Origin: Micropepsaceae bacterium
GTDB taxonomy: Bacteria; Pseudomonadota; Alphaproteobacteria; Micropepsales; Micropepsaceae
Assembly: GCA_025450355.1 (NCBI GenBank)
Contig: JANWHR010000132.1
Coordinates: forward strand, 1 to 9,147
Reading direction: 5' to 3'
Length of the DNA: 9,147 nt
Below are positions 1-5,847 of this stretch, piece by piece. The stretch's first letter is position 1; every line of letters starts with the position of its first letter. The position numbers and the translations under genes were made by a program. The notes under the pieces are model-generated. The model did no database searches. It was not told where the DNA came from and saw only the letters and a program-made list of their open reading frames with translations.

Positions 1-397
1 ATCCAAGTCGCGCCCGCAGCTCGATCACATTGCGATCCGGGTCGCGCACAAAGACCGAAACATGGCCGTCGCCAAATGTGACCGGACCCTGTGTGATCCT
101 GATTCCGGATTCGCGGATTCGCGCGATGGTCCGGTTGATGTCGCCGACGCGGAAGGCGACATGGGTGAAGCCGGGATGCTTTTCCGGCACGTCCATCAGA
201 ACGTTCCTGCCGCCCGTCTGATCGACTCCGTTGATGATGAGATTCAGCTCAACTCCCGCTGAATTCCGGAGGATCACGACGGCGTCGAAATCGACCTCGC
301 GTGCGACCTCAAACCCAAGGACCGCATAAAAATTGAGAGCACGGGCCTTGTTCGTGACCCGGATACCCAGGTGATCGACGGCGGTGATCTCAATCAT
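1..397 (-). CDS. VOC-family (glyoxalase/bleomycin-resistance fold) protein, C-terminus cut by window edge
   Basis: The reverse strand reads from ATG at 397 without a stop to base 1, giving 132 full codons. The protein opens MIEITAVDHLGIRV and shows the paired beta-alpha-beta-beta-beta pattern of the vicinal oxygen chelate superfamily. The four positions that bind metal in glyoxalase-type members are all acceptable ligands: His9 (DHLGIRV), Glu50 (VELNLI), His79 (FTHVAFRV) and Glu126 (NVIELR). The DPDRN-VIEL ending is typical, and members are usually 130-150 residues, so only a short tail is missing. A GGAGG motif lies 9 bases before the ATG. The gene follows a ribbon-helix-helix gene on the same strand with a 48-base gap. 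A metal-dependent lyase, isomerase or dioxygenase is likely; the substrate cannot be read from the sequence. Confidence 0.88.
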   Translation of the reverse strand, partial: MIEITAVDHLGIRVTNKARALNFYAVLGFEVAREVDFDAVVILRNSAGVELNLIINGVDQTGGRNVLMDVPEKHPGFTHVAFRVGDINRTIARIRESGIRITQGPVTFGDGHVSVFVRDPDRNVIELRARLG

Positions 398-441
398 CGT
401 TGAAATCCTCCGGCATAACCCGGCGTACCGGATGACAAAAG

Positions 442-459
442 CCGGTCACTTCCGGTCAC
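442..459. repeat. Two CCGGTCAC direct repeats one helical turn apart
   Basis: CCGGTCAC occurs at 442-449 and again at 452-459, with a 10-base period, at the very end of the RHH gene and 45-62 bases upstream of the VOC start. The same stretch is bounded by GCCGGT (441-446) and ACCGGC (461-466), so it could also form a hairpin in the transcript. RHH dimers commonly bind short tandem repeats at about one-turn spacing, so this could be an operator for the VOC gene. That role is inference only. Confidence 0.35.
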
Positions 460-697
460 CACCGGCGCCCCGAAATTTTCTCGATTTGGCCTGCCCGGAA
501 ACAACCCCAAAGTGTTTGGACTGCACCCCTCGGTCGGCCGTGACAAATCCTTCGGCCGCCAACCCCCTTTTGAGCAGTTCGCGGATCGCAGATGCCCGGC
601 TCGGCATATGTCTCGTGAACCGCCACTCGTCCAGCGCGGCAAGTTCCATATCGGAAAGCATGACTTGCAGCCGTTCGGCACGCGTAAGCTCGCCCAT
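446..697 (-). CDS. Ribbon-helix-helix (CopG/Arc-like) transcriptional regulator, 83 aa
   Basis: From ATG at 697 the protein starts MGELTRAERLQVMLSD. The segment RLQVMLSDMELAALDEW looks like the RHH beta-strand plus first helix, and MPSRASAIRELLKRGLAAEG like the turn and second helix, the arrangement of dimeric MetJ/Arc DNA-binding proteins. I recall closely similar small proteins in Bradyrhizobium-type genomes, but could not check this. The last 25 or so residues are basic and probably unstructured. An upstream in-frame TTG at 733 would add 12 residues (IFWLFGIRDCV) unlike the family; the ATG has an AGGGA motif 7 bases ahead, so I prefer it. RHH proteins often repress their own operon or act as antitoxins. 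No toxin-like partner lies beside it, only the VOC gene downstream, so a regulator role is more likely. Confidence 0.8.
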   Translation of the reverse strand: MGELTRAERLQVMLSDMELAALDEWRFTRHMPSRASAIRELLKRGLAAEGFVTADRGVQSKHFGVVSGQAKSRKFRGAGGDRK

Positions 698-750
698 GAC
701 GCAATCCCTGATGCCGAATAACCAAAAGATCAAAAATTTGCTGATGGGGT

Positions 751-780
751 TACTTACTCATTTTTGTCCTAATGCGTCAA
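751..780 (-). promoter_or_regulatory. Possible promoter and operator of the RHH-VOC genes
   Basis: On the reverse strand TTGACG (780-775) matches the sigma-70 -35 consensus at 5 of 6 positions, 78 bases upstream of the RHH ATG. The expected -10 position holds only a poor match inside TGAGTAAGTA (760-751). The direct GTAAGTA/TGAGTA character of that stretch, and a second TGAGTA on the same strand at 859-854, could be operator half-sites for the RHH protein. The -35 is fair and the -10 is weak. Confidence 0.25.
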
Positions 781-961
781 GTCAGTCACCGGCGCCAGCA
801 GTGTCAACGATTGCGACTGTGCTCTCGTAGCTCACGGCGTAATACGCTTAATGTACTCACTATTTTTAGTTTTACTTTGCCCGCAGCCTGAATGAACATC
901 CGATCCAGTTCGCGGGAACGGAACCGCCTGCGTGGCGCCGGACCTAACGTCCAGTTTTGGC

Positions 962-966
962 GGAGG
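962..966 (+). promoter_or_regulatory. Ribosome binding site GGAGG deciding the 978 start
   Basis: GGAGG lies 11 bases before ATG 978. The alternative TTG start at 957 would place this motif inside the gene and has no such site ahead of it. Confidence 0.5.
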
Positions 967-977
967 CTGCAGACGAA

Positions 978-1166
978 ATGCCAGAGGGCCCATTTCAGGA
1001 GGGTGATGCGATTTTGCGCGGCGAAGAGTGCCGCAAGCATTCCCGTGAGATGCTCGACGCAGCAAACAGCACCGAGTCGGAACAACTGAAACGCGAGTTT
1101 CTGCTGCTCGCCACGGAGTGGCTGAAACTCGCGAGCGAGATCCAGAAACGCGCCCGCACGGCATGA
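978..1166 (+). CDS. Small helical protein of unknown function, 62 aa
   Basis: The reading frame starts MPEGPFQEGDAILRGEECRK and continues with two predicted amphipathic helices, HSREMLDAANSTESEQ and LKREFLLLATEWLKLASEI, ending in a basic tail QKRARTA. It is soluble, charged and has no signal peptide. I recall similar short proteins (a Cys/His-containing first helix, then REFLLLATEWLKLA) as conserved hypotheticals in Rhizobiales, but no function is known to me. The gene stands alone, converging on the histidine kinase gene with a 50-base gap lacking a clear terminator. Its second helix resembles that of the small protein encoded at 2934-3164. The ATG is chosen because GGAGG precedes it; an in-frame TTG lies 21 bases upstream. 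Confidence 0.7.
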   Translation: MPEGPFQEGDAILRGEECRKHSREMLDAANSTESEQLKREFLLLATEWLKLASEIQKRARTA

Positions 1167-1216
1167 TTCCTGCCAATCGCGTCCACCGGAGCGGTTATCC
1201 GTCGTTGTGACCGGGG

Positions 1217-2827
1217 CTACCGGATATCAAGCATGGCGCGTATTCGCGCGGCCAGTTTTTCCAGCGCGAACGGCTTGCTCAGCACCTGCATTCCGGGTTG
1301 AAGATGACCACTGTTCAAGGCAGCGTTCTCGGCATAGCCGGTCACAAACAGCACTTTCAGATCCGGGCGTTTGCTGCGCGCCGCATCGACCATCTCCCGG
1401 CCATTCATTCCGCCGGGAAGTCCAACGTCAGTGATGACGAGGTTTATTGGCAGATCGGCGCTCATTATCTTCAGTGCCGAACGCGCGTCCGAGGCCTCAA
1501 TCGGGGTTATGCCCATGTCGTTGAGAGTTTCAGTTATGAGCATCCGAACTGCCGGCTCGTCATCCACCACGAGAACCGTTTGGCCACGCCGCTGCCGTTG
1601 GACGGGATAAAATTCGGAAAGTTCCGCCTCTTCGGCCGCCGGGCCAATATGGCGCGGAAGATAGATGCGTACGGTCGTACCCTTTCCGACCTCGGAATAA
1701 ATCCGGGCCTGTCCCCCGGATTGATCGGCAAAGCCATAGACCATCGACAGTCCGAGCCCCGTTCCCTCGCCCGAAGATTTGGTTGTAAAGAACGGATCGA
1801 ATGCCCGTTCAATAACTTCGGGAGTCATTCCGGTCCCGGTATCGGAGACGCAGACCACGACATACTGGCCAGGATGCATGTCTCGCCGGGCGGCGTTGCC
1901 ATCATCCAGCCATGAGTTCGCCGTTTCGATTGTGACGCGGCCGCCGTTCGGCATGGCGTCCCGGGCGTTTATGCAAAGGTTGAGTATGGCATTCTCGAGC
2001 TGGTTGGAATCGCAAATCGTCGCCCACAGACCGGCCGCCAAGACGATTTCAAGTTCGATCCCGGGGCCGAAGGTCCTTCGGACCAGTTCCTCCATCCCCG
2101 ATACCAGCTTGTTGGCATCGATTGGCCTGGGATCGAGACTTTGCCGCCGGGCAAATGTGAGCAGACGTTGCGTGAGTGTCGCCGCACGGGAAGTCGCTCC
2201 CAGCGCCGCCGTTACAAAACGATCCAGATCATTGATGCGGCCTTGCGCGACTCGGGTTCGCAGAAGTTCGAGGCTGCCCGATATGCCTGTTAGGAGATTG
2301 TTGAAGTCGTGCGCGAGCCCACCCGTAAGTTGACCGACCGCCTCCATCTTCTGCGATTGAAACAGCTGTTCGCGGGATCTTTCGAGCTCGATCTGAGCCT
2401 CGCGTTTCTCCGTGATGTCGCGGGTGACCTTGGCAAATCCGAGAAGCTTGCCGTTTTCGACGATTGGATCGATTACAACCATCGCCCAAAAGCGGCTGCC
2501 GTCTTTCCGGACCCGCCAACCCTCTGCAGTGAACCTGCCCTTCTCGAAAGCTTCCTTGAGTGCCGCTGCGGGCACGTCTGCGTCTCGGTCTTCTTTGGTG
2601 TAGAAGCGGGAAAAATGTTCTCCGATAATCTCCTCGGCGGAATAGCCCTTGATCCGTTCGGCGCCCGGATTCCAGCTGACGATTCTGCCCTCCTCATCGA
2701 GCATGAAAATGGCATAGTCCACGACCGATTGGACAAGCCGTTCGAATGCGCGCGAATCCAGCCGCTCGCGGGTGGCGCCGTCAGTTGCCGCCCGCAGCGT
2801 GAGGTTTGAAGATTCCGGTTTCGGCAT
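1217..2827 (-). CDS. Soluble hybrid sensor histidine kinase: PAS-HisKA-HATPase-REC, 536 aa
   Basis: From ATG at 2827 the protein starts MPKPESSNLT. Residues 28-138 form a PAS domain (VVDYAIFMLDEEGRIVSWN, then the PAC-like VTRDITEKREAQ). A linker coiled coil leads to the HisKA dimerisation helix with phospho-acceptor His173 in GGLAHDFNNLL. The ATPase follows: N-box Asn283/Asn287 (NLCINARDAM), G1 DTGTGM at 329-334, F-box FDPFFTTK at 343-350, G2 GEGTGLGLS at 353-361. A receiver occupies about 416-534, with Asp422/Asp423, phospho-acceptor Asp467 (ITDVGLPGG), Thr496 and Lys518 (SKPF). All catalytic residues are present. There are no membrane segments, so it senses a cytoplasmic cue; no cysteine or heme motif identifies the ligand. 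The frame stays open up to 3136, but residues there look unlike any domain and overlap another gene. No Shine-Dalgarno precedes the ATG. Confidence 0.93.
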   Translation of the reverse strand: MPKPESSNLTLRAATDGATRERLDSRAFERLVQSVVDYAIFMLDEEGRIVSWNPGAERIKGYSAEEIIGEHFSRFYTKEDRDADVPAAALKEAFEKGRFTAEGWRVRKDGSRFWAMVVIDPIVENGKLLGFAKVTRDITEKREAQIELERSREQLFQSQKMEAVGQLTGGLAHDFNNLLTGISGSLELLRTRVAQGRINDLDRFVTAALGATSRAATLTQRLLTFARRQSLDPRPIDANKLVSGMEELVRRTFGPGIELEIVLAAGLWATICDSNQLENAILNLCINARDAMPNGGRVTIETANSWLDDGNAARRDMHPGQYVVVCVSDTGTGMTPEVIERAFDPFFTTKSSGEGTGLGLSMVYGFADQSGGQARIYSEVGKGTTVRIYLPRHIGPAAEEAELSEFYPVQRQRRGQTVLVVDDEPAVRMLITETLNDMGITPIEASDARSALKIMSADLPINLVITDVGLPGGMNGREMVDAARSKRPDLKVLFVTGYAENAALNSGHLQPGMQVLSKPFALEKLAARIRAMLDIR

Positions 2828-2836
2828 TGGAACCCC

Positions 2837-2862
2837 AACGCCGCAGCCGGTTCTTGGTTTCC
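2837..2862 (-). promoter_or_regulatory. Possible ECF/EcfG-like promoter for the histidine kinase
   Basis: On the reverse strand GGAAA (2862-2858), 17 bases, then CGTT (2840-2837) resembles the alphaproteobacterial EcfG pattern GGAAC-N16/17-CGTT with one mismatch in the -35. The -10 element ends only 9 bases before the chosen ATG at 2827, so transcription would begin at or within a few bases of the start codon. That fits the missing Shine-Dalgarno, but could also be chance. Confidence 0.25.
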
Positions 2863-2933
2863 ATTGCGGTGCGGCTTTCAGCAAACGAAAATACGACCTG
2901 ACCGCGCGGGAGGCCTTTGAGCGGCGGCAGAGC

Positions 2934-3164
2934 TTAGTGACGTTTCTCCGCAGCTCGCCGGCTATCGGATTTCCGGCCGGAAGTTCTGTGAAATTCTTCC
3001 TCGGGATTGCCGGCCAATTGATCGAGTTCCGATGCAATCTCGAAGAGAAGCTCTTGCGTGGCGTCATTCTCACACTCCGCCGCCACAGCATAAAGCTGGA
3101 GGGCCAACGCGCGCAGCCGCAGATCATTGTGCGCACCCGTGCGATGATGATTTTCCGAACTCAC
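2934..3164 (-). CDS. Small helical protein of unknown function, about 76 aa
   Basis: A reading frame on the kinase strand ends at 2934, 106 bases before the kinase ATG. The believable part runs from a GTG at 3164, reading VSSENHHRTGAHND and then two amphipathic helices, LRLRALALQLYAVAAECEND and ATQELLFEIASELDQLAG, with a charged tail. The helical pattern (ALALQLYAVAAE, then a short turn, ELLFEIASELDQLA) is the kind seen in short conserved Rhizobiales hypotheticals. The frame lacks an ATG; GTGs at 3170 and 3179 are alternatives and none has a strong Shine-Dalgarno, so the start is uncertain. Upstream residues (Ser/Thr/Arg-rich, no pattern) are only the antisense of the receiver gene. No function is known to me. 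It may be co-transcribed with the kinase. Confidence 0.5.
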   Translation of the reverse strand: MSSENHHRTGAHNDLRLRALALQLYAVAAECENDATQELLFEIASELDQLAGNPEEEFHRTSGRKSDSRRAAEKRH

Positions 3165-3219
3165 GCCCACAAAACGCACAGCCAGGTCCGCCTGAAGGCG
3201 CCGGCCGCAAAAAATGTTC

Positions 3220-3249
3220 CCGGCGATGCCGGAAGCTGTGCAATCGCAC
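3220..3249. repeat. Two adjacent dyads in the kinase/receiver divergent region
   Basis: CCGGC-GAT-GCCGG (3220-3232) and GTGC-AATC-GCAC (3238-3249) are perfect short inverted repeats lying just upstream of the GGAAC element at 3251. The first extends to TTCC and GGAA flanks with a one-base bulge. They could be regulator binding sites for the receiver gene or small stem-loops; neither is followed by a T-run, so they are not terminators. Confidence 0.3.
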
Positions 3250-3250
3250 T

Positions 3251-3276
3251 GGAACCGGGAGCACAGCCTTCGGGTT
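3251..3276 (+). promoter_or_regulatory. Candidate EcfG-type (general stress) promoter of the receiver gene
   Basis: GGAAC at 3251-3255, a 17-base spacer and GGTT at 3273-3276 match the known alphaproteobacterial EcfG pattern GGAAC-N16/17-CGTT except for one base. The -10 lies 42 bases before the receiver ATG at 3319, leaving a normal leader with a GGAG ribosome site at 3306-3309. Placement is good; the assignment to a particular sigma factor is inference. Confidence 0.4.
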
Positions 3277-3318
3277 TTACCTGAACAGATCTGCTGCTGT
3301 GATGCGGAGCCGGGGATA

Positions 3319-3693
3319 ATGGTTCCATCTGCTCGACGTCTGCCGGGATTGCGCGTGCTCGTTGTGGAAGACGAGGCGCTCGTCGGCATGAGTATCGAGA
3401 ACTGGCTTCTCGAACTGGGCTGTGAACTCGTGGCTGTTGCGGTCCGCATCGATGAGGCGGTCTTGGCCTTGCGTCAAACCGGCTTCGATCTGGCCATTCT
3501 GGACGTCAATCTCGGGGGAATCATTTCGGAGCCAATCGCTGTTGAATTGCGGCATCGGGGCATTCCCTTCATCGTGGCAACCGGTTACGCGCCGGGCGCC
3601 TTTCCGGTGGCTTTCCAGAATGTCCCCGCGCTGCAAAAGCCGTTTGACAAGATCGGACTTGAGACGGCCCTTTGCGCTGCGCTCGCAGCGTGA
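3319..3693 (+). CDS. Stand-alone CheY-like response regulator receiver, 124 aa
   Basis: From ATG at 3319 the protein begins MVPSARRLPGLRVLVVEDEA. It is a complete receiver domain and nothing else: acidic pocket Glu17/Asp18, phospho-acceptor Asp62 (LAILDVNLGG), Thr88 (FIVATGYAP) and Lys107 (LQKPF). No DNA-binding, enzymatic or RNA-binding domain follows, so it must signal by protein contact or act as a phosphate shuttle or sink. The ATG is supported by GGAG 9 bases upstream; an upstream in-frame start at 3214 would add 35 residues with no domain character. It is transcribed away from the hybrid kinase region, which suggests, without proving, that the two act in one phosphorelay. Confidence 0.92.
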   Translation: MVPSARRLPGLRVLVVEDEALVGMSIENWLLELGCELVAVAVRIDEAVLALRQTGFDLAILDVNLGGIISEPIAVELRHRGIPFIVATGYAPGAFPVAFQNVPALQKPFDKIGLETALCAALAA

Positions 3694-3792
3694 ACTAACG
3701 AAGAAGCAGCACCGGCACAAATATGATTTGCGGTTTGCGGAACGTGCGTTATCTCCTTGCATACACTAGCCGGCGTATGTTTCGGCTCGCAG

Positions 3793-4152
3793 ATGGTTGG
3801 GCAAACTGACGTATTGAGTTCCTTCGGCGCCTGGATGATCCGGGCCATCCGGTATTTCACGGTCACGACCGTCGCGGGCTTCCTGTGGTTGGTCGCAACG
3901 GCCGTGGCCCTGATCCTTGGGCTGGCATTCGCCGGCATCTGGTACGTTTTTTTTGCCGTGCCCGTCTTCGGCGACATTCTTGGTCTGATGGGGCTGAAAT
4001 CGCCCGCCACACCGGCAACGACATGGACGCTGGTATTTGTCGGCGTTATGGCCCTGCTTGCCACGTTCGCCTGTTACCTGATCTTTCGACTCTGGAACGA
4101 CTGGCGCCGCGCCATCCTCAATCGCCGCCACAATTGGCTCAGAAGAGCTTAA
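3793..4152 (+). CDS. Small integral membrane protein of unknown function, 119 aa
   Basis: From ATG at 3793 the protein reads MVGQTDVLSSFGAW. A long hydrophobic stretch at about residues 23-58 (one long or two short membrane segments) is followed by a glycine-rich loop, a second clear segment at about 77-98 (TLVFVGVMALLATFACYLIF) and a tail with seven arginines after residue 98. The positive tail should face the cytoplasm. I do not recognise a family. In-frame TTG at 3757 and ATG at 3835 are alternative starts; none has a good Shine-Dalgarno. It ends 12 bases from the stop of the alpha-glucosidase gene, tail to tail. It is 99 bases behind the receiver gene and could share its transcript. Confidence 0.6.
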   Translation: MVGQTDVLSSFGAWMIRAIRYFTVTTVAGFLWLVATAVALILGLAFAGIWYVFFAVPVFGDILGLMGLKSPATPATTWTLVFVGVMALLATFACYLIFRLWNDWRRAILNRRHNWLRRA

Positions 4153-4164
4153 CCACAGCGGCAC

Positions 4165-5772
4165 TCATCTCTCGCCACATTCAGCGACAATTCCTTCGTG
4201 CGGACGAAGGACCCCATTTCCGGACAGGATTTCACCCGCTCGGTCACGGATCGTCGAGAGCACGATCCTGGACTCACCGGCGAACGGAAACCGCTGCGTC
4301 TTTCCACCGAGATTGAGAGCGATACGAAATCGCTGTCCGGATTTGCAACGCTCGTAGTTCAGGACATCGCCGCGTGTGGCCAACGGAACAAATTCACCGG
4401 CGACCAGCGCCGGTGAGTCCTGCCGCAGCGCGATCAGGTCCCGGTAAAGGTTTAGCAGCGAGCCGGGATCCTGCCGCTGCGATGCAACATCAGGATTGGT
4501 ATCGGCGCCCAGCGGCAGCCACGGCCGGCCGGTCGTGAACCCCGAGCCCGTACCGGAATCCCAGCGCATCGGAGTTCGTGCGCCATCACGCGAATAGCGA
4601 TGGCTGCCCATGTTCTTGACCCGGGTATCGCGTGTCTCTCGCCGCGACACCCGGATATTTTGCATGCCCAATTCGTCTCCATTGTAGATAAAGGGCGTCC
4701 CTTGCAATGTCATCAGCAGCATTGCGGCAACACGCGTCTGGGCTTCGCCAATCCGTGTCGCAAGCCGTTTTTCGTCGTGGTTGCCCAACACCCAATTGGG
4801 CCAGCCATCCTCCGGAAGCAACTGCATATACTGATCGATCGCGGCCGAGATGCTGCGGCAATCCCACAGCGACTCCATCAGCTGAAAATTGAATGGCAGA
4901 TGAAAAGACGGCCTCTTGCCGCCGTAATAGGCCATGGCGCGCGCCAGCGGTAAATGAACTTCTCCAATCAGTACGCGATCGGAAAACTCGTCCAGAACGT
5001 CGCGCATCTCGCGTACAATTTCATGCGTCTCCGGCCGGTCTTTCGTAAACACGCGTTTGATTTCATCATCGGGCATCTTGCCGCGGCCCCGGGCCGGATT
5101 CGGCGGATCATCACGCAGCAACTGGTCCTCGACCAAATTGGTCACTGCATCGACGCGGAAGCCGTCCACACCACGCTGCAACCAGAATCGCATGTCATTA
5201 TAGATCGCTGTCCTGACTTCGCGATTGCGCCAATTCAGGTCCGGCTGCGCCGGCAGGAATGCGTGATAGAAATACTGCCCGGTGGCGTCATCCTTCTGCC
5301 ACGCGCTTCCCCCAAAGTGACTCAGCCAGTTCGCCGGCAGTCCGCCGTCGGGTCCGGGATCCTGCCACACGTACCAGTCGCGCCTGGGATTTTGGCGCGA
5401 CGACCGGCTTTCCACGAACCACGGGTGACGATCCGACGTGTGGTTTGGTACCAGATCGACAACAATCTTCAGGCCCCGCGCATGGGCCTGGTCCAGAAGA
5501 GCGGAGAAATCCCCCATGCTGCCGAACATCGGATCGACATCCCGATAATCGGAAATGTCATAGCCGCCGTCGGCCATGGGTGAGCGGAAAAATGGACAGA
5601 GCCAGATTGCGCCGGCTCCCAGCCACTGGACATAATCGAGCCGCTGGCAAATTCCCGGCAGATCTCCGTCGCCGTCTCCGTTGCTGTCCTGGAACGAGCG
5701 CGGATAGATTTCGTAAAAGACTTCCCGCTGCCACCATTTCGGCCCGGCGCTTTCCGGGATTGGATCTGACAT
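4165..5772 (-). CDS. GH13 alpha-glucosidase (oligo-1,6-glucosidase-like), 535 aa
   Basis: This is a cytoplasmic glycoside hydrolase family 13 enzyme that releases glucose from the non-reducing ends of short alpha-glucans. Numbering from the ATG at 5772, the (beta/alpha)8-barrel carries region I DLVPNHTS (106-113), region II GFRVDAV with nucleophile Asp208, region III IGEVHL with acid/base Glu271, and region IV LGNHDEKR with Asp333. QPDLN at 176-180 is the region V signature of the oligo-1,6-glucosidase subfamily. The loop DSNGDGDGD (29-37) matches the calcium site of those enzymes. The residue after the nucleophile is Ala, which in characterised relatives goes with alpha-1,4 preference (Val goes with alpha-1,6). 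No signal peptide. A TTG two codons upstream is an alternative start; an AGG lies 9-10 bases before the ATG. Length is normal. It is transcribed away from the efflux operon. Confidence 0.95.
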   Translation of the reverse strand: MSDPIPESAGPKWWQREVFYEIYPRSFQDSNGDGDGDLPGICQRLDYVQWLGAGAIWLCPFFRSPMADGGYDISDYRDVDPMFGSMGDFSALLDQAHARGLKIVVDLVPNHTSDRHPWFVESRSSRQNPRRDWYVWQDPGPDGGLPANWLSHFGGSAWQKDDATGQYFYHAFLPAQPDLNWRNREVRTAIYNDMRFWLQRGVDGFRVDAVTNLVEDQLLRDDPPNPARGRGKMPDDEIKRVFTKDRPETHEIVREMRDVLDEFSDRVLIGEVHLPLARAMAYYGGKRPSFHLPFNFQLMESLWDCRSISAAIDQYMQLLPEDGWPNWVLGNHDEKRLATRIGEAQTRVAAMLLMTLQGTPFIYNGDELGMQNIRVSRRETRDTRVKNMGSHRYSRDGARTPMRWDSGTGSGFTTGRPWLPLGADTNPDVASQRQDPGSLLNLYRDLIALRQDSPALVAGEFVPLATRGDVLNYERCKSGQRFRIALNLGGKTQRFPFAGESRIVLSTIRDRAGEILSGNGVLRPHEGIVAECGER

Positions 5773-5807
5773 CGTCAATGCCTGGACGGATTGCTGCCGC
5801 GCTGAAC

Positions 5808-5833
5808 GCAGACAACCTCATGAGGTTGCCTGC
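5808..5833. promoter_or_regulatory. 26-bp near-perfect palindrome, probable operator
   Basis: The core CAACCTCATGAGGTTG (5813-5828) is a perfect 16-bp palindrome. After one mismatch (5812/5829) four more base pairs match, GCAG (5808-5811) against CTGC (5830-5833), so 12 of 13 positions pair. No T-run follows on either strand, and it lies upstream of both flanking genes, so it is not a terminator. It sits 35 bases before the alpha-glucosidase ATG and 190 before the adaptor ATG. The symmetry suits a dimeric repressor such as a TetR- or MarR-family protein; the centre is CATG, not the CG of LacI-type sites. The regulator is unknown. Confidence 0.6.
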
Positions 5834-5847
5834 AAATTCCAAATTCA

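Noticed and set aside
446..733. RHH protein as the antitoxin of a toxin-antitoxin pair
   Set aside because: No toxin-like gene overlaps or adjoins it; the downstream gene is a VOC-fold enzyme.
915..925. Double GGAAC motif upstream of the 62-residue protein
   Set aside because: No CGTT-like -10 element lies 16-17 bases downstream of either copy.
804..1176. Minus-strand frames of 93 and 114 codons opposite the 62-residue protein
   Set aside because: Arg/Cys-rich translations without motif and no ribosome sites; the plus-strand protein resembles a conserved small family.
1167..1216. Possible bidirectional terminator between the 62-residue protein gene and the kinase gene
   Set aside because: Only short dyads (ACCG-GAG-CGGT at 1185-1195) without a T-run are present; too weak to call.
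1298..2333. Long plus-strand frames (205 and 184 codons) opposite the histidine kinase
   Set aside because: The kinase frame shows every expected motif; these opposite frames show none and are explained by codon bias.
2828..3136. N-terminal extension of the kinase by 103 codons
   Set aside because: The residues lack domain character and overlap, in another frame, the small helical protein; the PAS domain begins naturally after the Met at 2827.
3735..3767. Sigma-70 promoter for the small membrane protein (TTGCGG and TACACT)
   Set aside because: The spacer is 21 bases, too long for a working sigma-70 promoter.
3585..4164. Minus-strand frames opposite the small membrane protein
   Set aside because: Their translations are Pro/Thr/His-rich without pattern, while the plus frame gives clean membrane segments and a positive tail.
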